Shown: positions 35,815 through 47,204 of the stretch, piece by piece
Layout: each line of letters begins with the position of its first letter
Numbering within the stretch: position 1 is the first letter of the stretch
NCBI GenBank assembly: GCA_022316685.1
Contig: JAKJHU010000159.1
Span: forward strand, 806,001 to 870,000
Direction of reading: 5' to 3'
Length of the DNA: 64,000 nt
Source: Progne subis subis
Lineage: Eukaryota > Chordata > Aves > Passeriformes > Hirundinidae
Translations under genes and position numbers: made by a program
The notes under the pieces: model-generated
What the model saw: the letters and a program-made list of their open reading frames with translations, nothing else
Databases searched by the model: none
What the model was told of the DNA's origin: nothing

Positions 35815-35916
35815 ACTTTGAGCAATCTGGACTAGTGGGAAGTGTCCCTGCACATGTCTGTAGGGTTGAAACTGGATGAATTTTAGGCCCCTTCTTACCC
35901 AAACCAGTCTATGATT
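35815..35916 (+). mobile_element. CR1 3'-tail fragment
   Basis: Forward orientation: 'ctttgagcaatctggactag', 'gtgtccctgcacatg', ending 'cccaaaccagtctatgattc'. About 100 bp remain. Confidence 0.85.
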
Positions 35917-36184
35917 CAAAGATCCATCTGTCAAAATTTCCATGGCTAACAAAACTTGATTGTCTAAGGGTATGATTGCAGCTTAAGGCTACTGTTCAGG
36001 GTCTTTACCCAAAGTTTCTATGTGAGTTTGGAGAATCCACTGTCTGGTCAGCCAGAGCATGGACTCAGATTTTCACTTTCCATGTCTTATCTGGCAAGTT
36101 TTCCAGTGCAATGGCCAAACACTCGTTTGGAAGGTGTAGGGGTACACAGCACTGGCATGGGATTGAAATCAGTTCTGCTTTTAC

Positions 36185-36460
36185 AAGAATCATTGTTTAG
36201 GTAAGAAGAGACCTAAAAGATCACCCAGTTCCAGCCCCTTGTCATGGACAGGGACACCTTTCATTAGACCAGGCTGCTCCAAGCCCCATCCAACCTGTCC
36301 TTGGACACTTTCCAAGGCTGGGGCAGCCACTGCTTCTCTGGGCAACCTGTGACAGTGTCTCACCATCCTCACAGTGAACATCTAATCTTAATCTACTCTC
36401 TTTCAGTTGGAACCCATTCCCCCCTTGTCCTGTCACTACATGCCCTTGTAAATAGTCTGG
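36185..36460 (-). mobile_element. CR1 LINE 3' end with the ORF2 end
   Basis: Reverse orientation. The terminal octamer repeats are missing, and it starts in 'aggtaagaagagacctaaaa'. The minus-strand frame 36381-36190 begins FTVRMVRHCHRLPREAVAAP, the diverged final part of CR1 ORF2. The left truncation suggests loss of the 3' terminus after insertion. Confidence 0.88.
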
Positions 36461-37740
36461 CCAGACTGGATTGAATCAAACTGGGTTTCCAGTTCTATTC
36501 CAAATAAATAAAATGCAAAGTCGACAAATTTTCTAGTGGGTTATGGAACTTACAGTCTAAAGAATATCTGTGACTGGAAGGACTTGTGATTTGGTACAGC
36601 CCTCCTGGTTATCCACAAGCATTGGTCGTGTGAGTATCTGCTGCTATCAGCAGTGGTTGGAAAAACCAGGAACTGCAGAACTCCCTCCAGGACCAGTTCA
36701 TTTACTTTCTTATTTTTTGGGCTTGACATTATGTATGAATACTAACGCATATTTAAAGGGTACAATTCCCTGAATGTACAAAGCAGCAACCAAACAAAGC
36801 AGCAGCCTCTAATTTTGAATTTCCCTAGAGCTGGGGAGAAAAAGGGTTTGTCAGAACTAATAATGGGTGAATCACAAAATGGGCTGTGAAGAGAAATTGT
36901 CTAATCCAAGTCATTTCCCTTGGTAGCCAGCTCCACTTTTGCTGGGAGATTCTGCCTGGGAAAAATTGTGTTCAATAACATGTTTTGTCTATATGGACCT
37001 ATTTCAGTACAGTTCCACTCTTGAAGACCTATCTGAAGAATTGCAGCCCCACACATCAACCATTACATAGGCAAGTAAGCGAATGTTAATTTTGTCTGTG
37101 ATATATTCTCCGTTTTACTTTAATTGGAGGAAATCCCCAAATTGATCAGTTAGGAAGCATTTGCTTACAGTGGAGGCTGGAGGTTTTTAACAGAAAGGGC
37201 TTTAGTTACAAATAATAAATTATCACAATAATAAAGAACTGAAAAACAACATCAGGGAACAAGGAATTATGCAGCAAGTCTCCCCAAAGCAAATCACTTC
37301 CCATCACTGTGCAAGATGCATTAGCATCTGTAACATAATGTTAGGAAACAGCTTATTTCTTTTAGGGAGAAGACCTCATTCATCAGAGAAAACATCTGTC
37401 TTCCCACATGATTTAGTTCTGCGGGTCACAATTTAGTTCATCTGGGTCTCCACGGTGAAACACACCATTGAGGTAACAATTAATGACTTAGTTCCACCCT
37501 GCTAAGAGCTAGTGCTGCTTGTTCTGTATTCCCACAGTGCCTCCCCTTTCCTGGAAGGTATACACAGCCAGTGCTGCTCAAGGAATGCCTATGCAGAACC
37601 CTTAGGGTTTAGACAGAAACTCTCTTTGGGGCAGAGAAAACATCTCCTTAATTGAGTAGCTGGGACTGCCTGGATGCTGCAGTAGTTAAGCCTCAGACCA
37701 CAAGGCTGGCTGGACCTTTGCAAAAAATGTGTTTAAAAAC
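36461..37740. other. No recognisable feature
   Basis: Apparently unique DNA. A segment at about 37480-37700 is somewhat GC-richer, without recognisable motif. Confidence 0.45.
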
Positions 37741-38350
37741 TCACAGAATCATTAAGTCATAGAATTATTTTGGTTGGAAAAGACTTCTAGGGTCATGTAC
37801 GCAAGTGTTCCCACTAAAATATGTCCCAAAGTGCCATGTATTTTAAATCCATCCAAACATGTGACTCCATCACTCCCTGATTCCCTCATCCAAATCATTT
37901 GCAAAGATATTAGACAGGGCTGACCCCAATTCTCAGCCCTGTGGGATGCAACTGGTGCCTGGCCCCAGCTGGATTTAACTCCATTCCCCACCACACTCCC
38001 AGCCTGGCTGCTCAGCCTGGTTTTTATCCAAATAACAGAGCACCCACCCAAGACCAGAGCAGTTTATCCATGACAATGATGGGACAAATGGTGACAAAAG
38101 CGTGACTAAAATCCACATAGAGATCTCCAGCCTTTCCCTCATCCCTGAAGTCGCCTTGTCATAAAACGGGATCAAGATGGTCAAGCAGGACCTGACTTTC
38201 ACAGCCCCAAGTCCCCTCAGCCCCTGGAGGTTCTGCAGAAGTCACTTGAGGGTGCTCCAGGTGATCTCCATAATGTGCCCCGACACTGAGGCCATACTGA
38301 TAGGCTGTAAAACAACTCCTGTGAGGCAAAATCCTCCGCATTCTAGCATT
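37741..38350 (-). mobile_element. Rearranged CR1: 3' tail joined to a reverse-transcriptase segment
   Basis: Reverse orientation. From 37741 to about 37878 is a CR1 tail (TCACAGAATCATTAAGTCAT, then 'gtgactccatcactccctg'). From about 37879 to 38350 is a decayed piece of the ORF2 reverse transcriptase. The minus-strand frames read VRSCLTILIPFYDKAT and then, in another frame, VVGNGVKSSWGQAPVAS, diverged versions of conserved RT-domain segments. In an intact CR1 several hundred codons separate these two parts. Stops and at least one frameshift are present; it is a dead remnant. Confidence 0.85.
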
Positions 38351-41300
38351 TTGCTTTCAGGCTGATGCCATAATTATGTGAAAAACCACATTGTATCCCA
38401 AAGGATAAATTTTTATACACAGAGCAAACAATTTTTAAAAATTATTTATTTCACTTGAATGAAATAAAATCCCCAACATTGCTTTTTATCTATTGTATAT
38501 TCAGTAATGTGGTTAAGGCACACAGCTTGCATGAAGTCTGGGTAAAGATAGTTCTTCATGAAATGTAAAGTAACACGGTATAAAAACTGAAAGAGTCAGC
38601 TTTCTTGTGATATTTACTGAATTTTACATGCGCTGAATGTAATATCTATGCTCTAGTTCTACAATCTATTCTGTAGTTTCCAAAATATATACATTGGATT
38701 CATGCCCATTAAAGTAACATTATATAGAAATAAGGTGGTTCAATGAGACAGTTAAATCCAGTTCCACAATGATGGTTAGATTTGCAATTTAAACAGAAGG
38801 TCAACATTACAGAGAGGTAAAAAAAATCCCTTCCCGTCATGAAATGCTTATGCATTTACTTTGCCTTAATTCCCCTTTCTTTTAGAGAAAGACCACTCTT
38901 TTACCTCACTGCAGACTGTAGAGAATGAATACATTAAGGTAATTAAATAGTCAAATAATGGGCAACAAGAAATTGTTCTGAAGTGACAAATATTTGGTAG
39001 AGACAAAGATAGCTCTAGAAAATAATTGCTTCTGAAGTAATTTCATCTTTTTAAACAGTCATGGATTATTAAAAGCTGTTTTCAAAAAGAATGCATTTTC
39101 ATAGAGTAAAATATGGTAGGTTACAAAATTATGGATCACTATATAAGTTCCTTAAGGAAAACAATACTTAAGCTGTTGCTGTCTCGACCTCTCTCGAGCA
39201 TAGTAGAAACAAGACCAAGAGAAGATGTCAAATTTCTTTTCCACATAAAACACTTTCTTTTCTTTATCTATGACACCAATTTTGTTAACATATAGTTTTA
39301 TTTATAAGACTAAACTAAACTGCATATTATTTTTTTATTAGTCATGCTTGTTTGTTCTATATTTTATTTAACATTAAAATGTAACATTTTGTATTCATGA
39401 ACATTGTACTATGAAATATTGGTTTAAAATACCTGAAAACATGCCTTGAATTCTCTTGATTTTTCCTCATTTGGGGCTTTTCCCCTCTTTTGATCTGTGC
39501 TGTTTCATCTCTAATGGCTTTAACACATACAGCAAGAAGCAGTCCTGTTGTTTCTTTCTTACTGAAAAACACTCTGGATAATCCTCCTTCACTGAGATTT
39601 CCCTTCTGAACTCTTTCTGATCTCTTTGTAAAACACAGGCACTTCAAATAATGATGATGTGAGAGATATTTTATGTGCTTCAAGAGCCTGATCTGGCCCA
39701 TAAACATATTTCTCTGCCAAGCATGCTGGCTTTGTTATTCACCAAACACTGGGATACTGAACATTTGACTTCTTTATGTACTGGTAATAGTTTCTCCCTT
39801 TTTGTGCCAAGGCCTAATGCCTAAAAATAGTAATTGGAAATATGGAGTAGTTGTGCATCTTCGCCTTTCCCAAGTTTTCCTCCATTTCTGCTCCTGAGTC
39901 TGCAAAATCCAAGTATTGCAAACAGGTCACTCTGCTGAAGGCAGATGGAATATTTCAGGAGATATCAGTGGCAGAAAAACCTGAACACTTCAATTTTCTG
40001 ATTTGGGATCTGTGCAAAATATGGCACAAACCAAACTCCTTTACTTACATGTCTTATCTTTTGTGCACTCCCCACCTGCCACTCTCCCAGGGAAAGTTAA
40101 AGGACATAAAGCTGTCAGCTATCAAGTGACCCCAGAACCTGAGCTGGGAGGGAAATTTCTAGAAGAGGAAGCTGAAATCTCCAAGTTTCTCCAGAAGTTC
40201 AAACAAACTGGCTGAACTCATACAATTAAGTCACTGAAGCTCATATGGATGGAAATACCAGGGTCTTCTGTAGAGTACGGTTTGGTCCCTCATAAAGGAG
40301 CTAGAATGGGCTCTTCTGCTCCCTTTTGGAAGTGCACAATCCATCCATCTCCATATGAGCTGAAGGTTTAGGTTATTATATTTAACAGGCAGTAGACTCT
40401 GTAGCCAGTAGAGTCAATGGAAACACGGATGTGAGTCCTACCAATAAACATGGACATCTTGTCTTAAGCTGAGTTTCACCCATTGCTGTTCTGACTGTGT
40501 GTGTCAGGACTCCAGAGTGATCTGAACCCAGCTTAAGTTGGGACAAACCCACACTGCAGGCACCCACCTTTAAACACAACAGTGAGGATTTGCCTGTTTT
40601 GAATGGGTACAGATTTTATCTACCTGGGGCTTAATGAATTGACTCTTGTCTCTTGCTATGGCTTGGCATTCATCTGCATCATTGCTGACACTCTCAAAAT
40701 GATAATAAAACCAGAAAATGCACAGAGATGTGAAGATTTATTTGTTTGTACGCAGAGTTTGACAGCAACAAACTCAGGTTTGGTTCTCAATGAAGGCGAG
40801 CTGAGGATTATGTCAAATTCTCCTGTCCTCCCATCGTCACTTTCTCATCCATCCTTCCTTGCTGCATTTGAGCAGAACAGTCCTTAGAGCTGAAGTTACC
40901 TTTTAGGAAGTGCATCCGCAACCTGTAGCTCAAGTGGGCTCTGCTGTCAGAGGACAGTGCCAGCTGCTGCCATTGTAACAGCAAAAAGCTGTGGAGGCAA
41001 ACAAGGGAGCTCTTCTGTGTCTATCAGAACAGAAAAACAGTGTGAAATAAGCAGAGACAGATGGTGGGAACAACAGACAGTATAATGAGCATTAATCTAA
41101 TGCAGTCCAACAGTATAAAAATTGGGTTTCTAACTTAAACAAGTTCTTCAACACACAATTGAAACACACTGGAGCCTCCAGAAGGTGAATCTTTTCACTC
41201 TAATACAGATATAAAAATTGCTTGGCTTACACATACCCCAGTAAGAACTTTTCTAAATGCAGCCTCTAATCTAAGCCCCCTCTAGTGAATCTTGGTTCCT

Positions 41301-42040
41301 TTTGCAAAAAGAAGGTTTAAAACCTGTGTGGTTTTAAAGTGTTACACAGGACAGTTGTGAACCTCAAATGTTTGAGATTGGAAAAAAAAAAAAAAAATTT
41401 TTAAATGCATGAGGTTTCTAATATGATGTGCTGGCATGTTAGCCAGCATGATTGTTTATTAGATACAAACTAGTTATAATCTATGGGGGATTTTCTTTTT
41501 TTTTCTTTAAGAAAAAATGTGGTATTTCCCTACTGCTCATTTAAGAAAAGCTTTTAAAATTTTCATTATGAAAAAACCTCCAAAAATTGCCACAGATTTT
41601 CCCCCTTCTCTTCCTTTATACTGCTTGTAAATCAGATGTGATAATAACTTCTGAGGAGCTGGAAAGAGCATATTTATCTCCCTGGGAAAGTTATGAGGAT
41701 GACAGCTCAGTGCTTCAGTGGTGTCAGAGCTGTTACATTTCCATTCATTAACTTTCTCTTTTTCTATATAAAACCACATAATTGGGACTTCCCTTAGTGG
41801 AAACATTTAGTGCATCTTTAATGGGCGGCTCAGGATCACAGCACTTTATGCCTGAATCTAAGAGTTATTGAGAGCTTCCTGAGAGCTGCCAAATGTTGCA
41901 TGTTTTCATAGACGCAGCATCTTTCAGGATTGGACTCTCATCATATTTGTGGTGTTAATAATGTCAAATCCCCTATAGTAGTTTTCTAATCTATTTACAA
42001 AATATCTCTAGTCTCCAAAATTATCTATTCTCTCTCCCTA
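38351..42040. other. Long stretch without recognisable features
   Basis: 3.7 kb, mostly AT-rich, with no CR1, LTR or microsatellite that I recognise apart from a short A/T run at 41382-41402. ORFs of 60-116 codons (for example 39357-39707 minus) show no domain. It may hold old unrecognised repeats or conserved noncoding DNA. Confidence 0.4.
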
Positions 42041-42066
42041 TTTTTTTTTTTTTTTTTTTTTTTTTT
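42041..42066. repeat. Poly(T), 26 bases
   Basis: Uninterrupted T26 after a (CT)-rich lead. Confidence 0.96.
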
Positions 42067-42577
42067 AAATAAGGCTTTTCCAAGTCTGAAGTTATAATAA
42101 TAATGCAAATTTTCCCTTCTTCCACATGAATTTTCTGGTTAAAATCAATGAGAGAAATAAGTGTTAATTCCAATTGCTGGTGGGGAGGTTGAGAATGAAG
42201 ACTAATCAGGAGCAGAGAAAGAAAACCTTCATTATGGTGATCTTGATCCACCAGTATCACAAAGCAAATACTTCACCAAGGAATTCTGGATTTGTGAGAT
42301 TTCCAGGTTCACACCTGTGAGGTAATTCATTAATTTAAGGCTCACCTGACCATCAGCCTTCAGGAGAGAAGAATGGATCAGAGTTGGAGCACAACTCAGC
42401 GGAACTCTGAATTTTTGGGGTCATTCTGCCATGGGCTTCATGCACAACCCAAAAGTTCAGTACCCACAAAATGAAGAACACACAAGGAATAAAATGAGAA
42501 ACATATAAGGAATACGTAACTTGGAAGAAGTTACTTATCATAGAATCATAGTTACTTATCATAAAATTTCTTAAGTT

Positions 42578-42695
42578 CATGGAATCACAGAATCACAGAA
42601 TAATCTCAGTTCCAAGAGACCCGCAAGGATCTTCGAGTCCAACTCCTTGACTTGACCACAACTGAACCTCTCAGACAAAAGCCCCAAGCAGTAAA
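42578..42695 (-). mobile_element. CR1 3'-tail fragment
   Basis: Reverse orientation: TCATGGAATCACAGAATCACAGAATAATC, then 'agttccaagagacccgcaag' and 'gatcttcgagtccaactcct'. The tail differs from the commonest type here, so it is a second subfamily. Just upstream, AGTTACTTATCATA occurs twice with a 21-bp period (about 42530-42564). Confidence 0.88.
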
Positions 42696-43239
42696 ACACA
42701 ATTTAGAGAGAAAGACGCTGTCAGATTTCCAATGATTCCTTTCCTAATAAACTTTACCTCTCTCAAAGGCTGCAGTGAATCCCAGAAACATCTTCCTCTT
42801 TGCCTGATCCTGCTGCATCCCCAGAGCAAGCCGGGAATTTTTCACATGATAAAGTGCGATATCATGATGATTGAGAAATAGTTTTTTGTGTGCTTGACAC
42901 TTCAGCCCCAAAACTACTACTTCAATTTCCTCCTCCTGCAATAAAACAGGTAGGACCAAAACAAATCCCTTAATATGCCTTTTACTAATAACTGCTATTG
43001 CAGTGCAATTTTTACTTGAGAAAATTGCATTTTTGCAATTATACACTCAACCACTGCATGAGCATTGAGAAAGCAGACCAAAACACACGTGTTTTTTGTG
43101 TCTAATAGCAATTAACCAAATTCAAAATGCAGTTACTTCAATATGAAATGTCATTTTATTAATGTTTTCCATATCTCCCGACATTCAGACACATCTCACA
43201 TCCCCAGATGTGAGATATCATTGCTGTGATAAAGCACCA
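42696..43239. other. No recognisable feature
   Basis: A 100-codon minus-strand ORF (42744-43046) has no recognisable motif. Confidence 0.45.
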
Positions 43240-43338
43240 CGTGGGGCTCTGAGTAATCAGAGGAAGGTGTTCCTTGACACTTAAAGATGAGATGATCTTT
43301 AAGGTCTCTTCCCACCCAAACCATTCTGGGCTTCCATG
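43240..43338 (+). mobile_element. CR1 3'-tail fragment
   Basis: Forward orientation: 'gtggggctctgagtaatcag', 'aggaaggtgttccttgacac', 'ggtctcttcccacccaaacc', then ATTCTGGGCTTCCATG. About 100 bp. Confidence 0.8.
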
Positions 43339-44404
43339 TTTCTACGTAACAGGCCAACACAGGAGTATTGAACGAACAACCAGCACCATGGATAGCTCAA
43401 ACTCCTTTATTCTGAGGTGGAAGAAACCTCTTGATTACAGAATTTGGTACTTCTTTAACCACTTAAATACCACAAAAAGGAATGGAGACAAAGGGAGTCC
43501 CTTGCTGTACCTGTGGGAAGTACAAATTCATGTTTTTCTTTTAAGTCCCCCTCTCTCACTGTATGGAGCAGTGATCAAAGGTGGATGTCTTCATGGAATT
43601 GTGGACCTAGTTTTATTTGAAGTTTTCTGCTGCACTATTCAACATGTCTCAAAGGTTGACACAGTGAACTTGGGGTTTGTTTTGCACTGGTTTGTTCATG
43701 GAATGCTTGAAAAAGGGGATTAGAAACATCTGGTCACATATTCCCTGAGATCTTCAAAAGATCAGGCAACTGCTCATGCCAAGAATTCAAGGAACAGAGA
43801 ATCCAGAAGCAAGGACTCGTGCTAGGATTGTATGTCAGGAGGGATTTTGCTGTTTTCAGCTCGTGTGATATTTAGTCCATGTTAATTCTAGGATAGTCTC
43901 TGCTCAGGGACGTGGAAGGAAAAGGTCTGACTGCCTTGAGACAGGAAATGAAGAGTTGTCAACAGGGCCCTATGAGGCAGTTGCCTTCAATAATTGGTTC
44001 TGGATTAGATGACAGTGGCAATTTCTTGAGAATAATGTTCCTAATGTATATCAGGTCCCATGCAGGACATTCAGTGAAGACTGGAAATGTTTTATATGAG
44101 AAATTAACTGCTGGTTGATTGGTCAGTATTCCACTTCTTGGTGATGCTGGAGAGAAACATTTCACAATATTGATGACATTTGAAATGTTCACGGGAAAGA
44201 AAAGGATACAGGGTTATTAATAGCTGCTTCTTCAGTCTTTCTTAAGTCCACATGAACCAAGAAGCAACGTTATTTTTGAAATCATGTATTCTTCAAAGAC
44301 CAAATGTTTTCTGCTGTATTAGTGCTTGAAGTTTAAATTGGTTTCTCTTCAAATATTAGTCTTTAGAAACATAATGGAAAGACCTCAGTGGCAGCCAGCT
44401 GGGG
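43339..44404. other. No recognisable feature
   Basis: A 149-codon ORF (43274-43723) starts in the preceding CR1 scrap and runs through unrecognised DNA. No domain was recognised and I do not call it a gene. Confidence 0.45.
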
Positions 44405-44686
44405 GATCAGTCTCTTCTCCCAGAAAACCAGTTATAGGAAGAGAAAAAAATGGCCTCAAGTTGCACCAGTGGGGATTAAATGAGATATTAATTAAAAAAA
44501 AATCATAGAAAGAGTTGTAAATCATTGTAACAGAGCAAGTGACAACGGAGTCACCATTCCTAGCTGTGGTCAAAAAATGTGTGAATGTGGCACCTGAGGA
44601 CATGGTTTAGTGGTGAAAACCTGTGTTAAAGACTGGACTTTATATTAATTTTTTTTTCTAATCTAAATGATTCTGTGATTTTAGGA
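44405..44686 (+). mobile_element. CR1 LINE 3' tail, subfamily with 'gtggcacctgaggacatggt'
   Basis: Forward orientation: 'aaaatggcctcaagttgcac', then a degraded middle with an A9 run, then 'gtggcacctgaggacatggt', ending AATGATTCTGTGAT. A diverged, older copy. Confidence 0.85.
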
Positions 44687-45348
44687 TTATAGTGGTTCTT
44701 TCAGTCACTTTATTTGGACACAGTTTGTTGTTCCCATTTTCCAGTGAGAAATACTCACAAAAGAATGTAAAATGAAACATAAAAATGCTTCATAAACATA
44801 CAAATCAGGTCACTTTAATGATCACTTAATTGCCTTAAATTAAAAAAAAAAAAGAAAAAAAAACCACAAAAAAACTCTTTAAGTAAGCAATTTAATTACT
44901 GCAATGGAACACTGTTTTCCTTTTTTGGTTGTCTGAGCTATTGCTACCTACCTTATTCTAAAACTACCCACATATTTTCCACTTTGGGCTTGGTTTGGGT
45001 GTTTTTCTGAAACTCATAGATTTTCCTTAGGCTGTGGAGACAATTCTGCCGACTGTCCAGATAGCTGAGATAATCATGTGTCTTTATTAAAGTGGGGAGA
45101 CTAAAGATTACAAGCTCCAGATCTGCACTTTTTACCTGCGACTTTAATCTGTCGCTTCTTCTGTCTCTTTGTTGCTGTGGTAGAATATTTCTCAATAGAC
45201 CGGGAACAAAGAATATAAGATCTATTTGACATTTTAAAGATAATTTAGGCAGGGGAAACTGGATATGCCTATGTCTGGCCAGGGCACTAAATTCATTGAT
45301 GCTGTATTTGCAAAGAGTGCAGGAAATCTTCCTTTGCCTGAGGGGGGG
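44687..45348. other. No recognisable feature
   Basis: An A-rich stretch lies at about 44840-44872. The minus-strand 80-codon ORF (44953-45195) lacks motifs. Confidence 0.5.

Positions 45349-45376
<28 letters not shown>
45349..45376. repeat. Poly(A), 28 bases, preceded by G7
   Basis: G7 at 45342-45348 runs directly into A28, then GTCC. It has the same junction type as the tract at 18098-18140. Confidence 0.95.
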
Positions 45377-45380
<4 letters not shown>

Positions 45381-45437
45381 TATAATCTTGTTTATGTCTC
45401 AGAAGAACAATCTTGAGGGTGCAGTAACATGTTGCTC

Positions 45438-45543
45438 TCAGTGAGATACCTGACTCCCGTGGAAGGACTCCCTGGCAATGGCATGGGTTGGAATGAGATG
45501 AGCTTTAAGCTTCTTTCCAACCCAAACCATTCCATGATTCTAT
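45438..45543 (+). mobile_element. CR1 3'-tail fragment
   Basis: Forward orientation: 'cccgtggaaggactccctgg', 'gggttggaatgagatgagct', 'ccaacccaaaccattccatg' and ATTCTAT. About 105 bp. Confidence 0.87.
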
Positions 45544-46149
45544 TGTTAAATATGATTTGTCAAACTACCATTTACTTCGGATCTGCCTGAGAAGTTCCTC
45601 ATCCAAGCACTGCCCCACAGAAGCACCCTTGGGTCTGCCAAGGTCACAACACACAAAAAACACCCCCTGAATCCTCAGAAACACTTCATCTTGTTCCAAT
45701 TCATTCAGTCAGCTTGACTGGAGTCAACTCCCCCTGCTCTCTGCTGCCTGCACAGTGAGCCAGGGGGCTGGGAAGCAAAGCAAAATGAATATGTAGCTGT
45801 TTCACAGGGTTATAATGGAAATTTCAAAGTAATCTGATCAGATCTGTTCCAATATACCCTCAAACCACTCCTGCCACAAGCATGATGGGTGAACACATTG
45901 AAATTTGAGTCCAAATTGTGGGACTAATTCTGAGTTTATTGAAATGAACAAGGACAAATGAGGTGCTAGCTTCTCTCCGAGACACACAATCAATTTTAGA
46001 AGGGCTGTAGGACCTTTATCATGAGTTTTAAGCTGTAAATCACCTCAGAGGTTTGACTTTCCACTTTGGCTATGGCTACAGTGACTTAACTGCTTGACTC
46101 CCTGTGTAGATAATAAAAAAACCACAGATCATTTGCATTGAAACTAGAT
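45544..46149. other. No recognisable feature
   Basis: Nothing recognised. Confidence 0.5.
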
Positions 46150-46260
46150 CTACTACAAAAAAAACCAAACAAAAAACAAAACTGACAAACAATTGAACAA
46201 ACAAACAAAAGAAAAAAACCAAACCAAAACAAAATTAAAAAAAAAAATAAAACCACCAAA
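46150..46260. repeat. A/C-rich simple sequence
   Basis: An irregular CAAA, CAAAA and CCAAA-rich stretch; an ORF through it is poly-Lys/Gln/Asn and not credible. Confidence 0.85.
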
Positions 46261-46333
46261 ACAGAATCAATCTAAAATCAGTCTGAAGTTTTGGCGGCAG
46301 GACACTCTTTGGGACTTTTTTAGCTATGTTTTC

Positions 46334-46359
46334 TTTTTTTTTTTTTTTTTTTTTTTTTT
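46334..46359. repeat. Poly(T), 26 bases
   Basis: Uninterrupted T26, only 75 bp from the A/C-rich tract on the same strand. Confidence 0.96.
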
Positions 46360-46710
46360 AGCGTTAATCATATTCAGCATTTGCTTTTTATTTGCCTGTA
46401 TCTGACCTCAAATAATCAGCTTGGCCAAATAAACTGCTTAGAAATGCTTTTAAAGGCAAGGACATTCTTTAGCCTGGAGGGAAAACTGTCCTCTCAGGAT
46501 GTTAGAGAGACAGTTTTAAACACCTGAAGCCAAGGACATCCTAAAATTCCCATCTCCCACTTATCGAATGAGCATTCAACACATGGTGAGTTCTGGGTTA
46601 TTATGGCCAAAGTTTGCATTGCATTTCCTTCTCAAGAGATCCAGTCTTACACAAGAGAATTCTGATTTAATGAGGAGTTCAGGGTGGGCTCAACAGATTC
46701 AGATTTTATT

Positions 46711-46731
46711 GGGGGTTGGGGGGGGGGGTGG
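46711..46731 (+). repeat. G-run (G5, G11)
   Basis: G5 TT G11 T GG. The long G11 can in principle supply several runs for a quadruplex. Confidence 0.75.
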
Positions 46732-46812
46732 TGCATGAGGGAAGTGAAAGACACTTCATTAGAAAGTTAGTGCAGTGCTGGAACAGATCATTCAGAAATT
46801 GGTGGGATCTTG

Positions 46813-47198
46813 TGTTACCCTGGTTTTTCTGAGTTTTTTATTAACCTTTTGATTTTCATAAATGGAATCAGATCTTTTAGTTACTGTACAATATTAGAGC
46901 AGTTTTCTACCTTTTCCCACAGATGTAACATAAACAAATCCTTTGTTTTTCTTTCTCTGTCCTTTGTTTGCATATTTCTAACCTGAAAACAATTGTAACT
47001 GACAATTGGTCTAGCCACTGAGGCTGAGGGGTGGAAACCCCAAAAAAGCCAATCTTCTGCTAGACCCAAAAATGTATAAAAAGTAAAGAATAAACAAAAG
47101 GGCTTCTTCTCTCCGCTCTCTCAGCTGGGAGCGGAATCGGAAGGACCTCTGCGAAAATCTCTTGTCTGTGTGTGACTGCTTTGTGTGTCTCAGTGACA
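46813..47198 (+). mobile_element. Compact solo LTR, ERVK-like, with 6-bp duplication ATCTTG
   Basis: A 386-bp element from TGTTACCCTGG to TCTCAGTGACA, flanked by ATCTTG at 46807-46812 and 47199-47204. A TATA box (TATAAAAAG, 47075-47083) lies only about 14 bases before a polyadenylation signal AATAAA (47089-47094), followed by a U5 with 'cttctctccgctctctcagc'. A six-base duplication is usual for ERVK-type (betaretrovirus-like) integration. No internal sequence follows, so it is a solo LTR. Confidence 0.87.
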
Positions 47199-47204
47199 AT
47201 CTTG

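Noticed and set aside
43274..43723. 149-codon ORF
   Set aside because: It starts in a CR1 scrap, and no domain, signal or splice context supports it.
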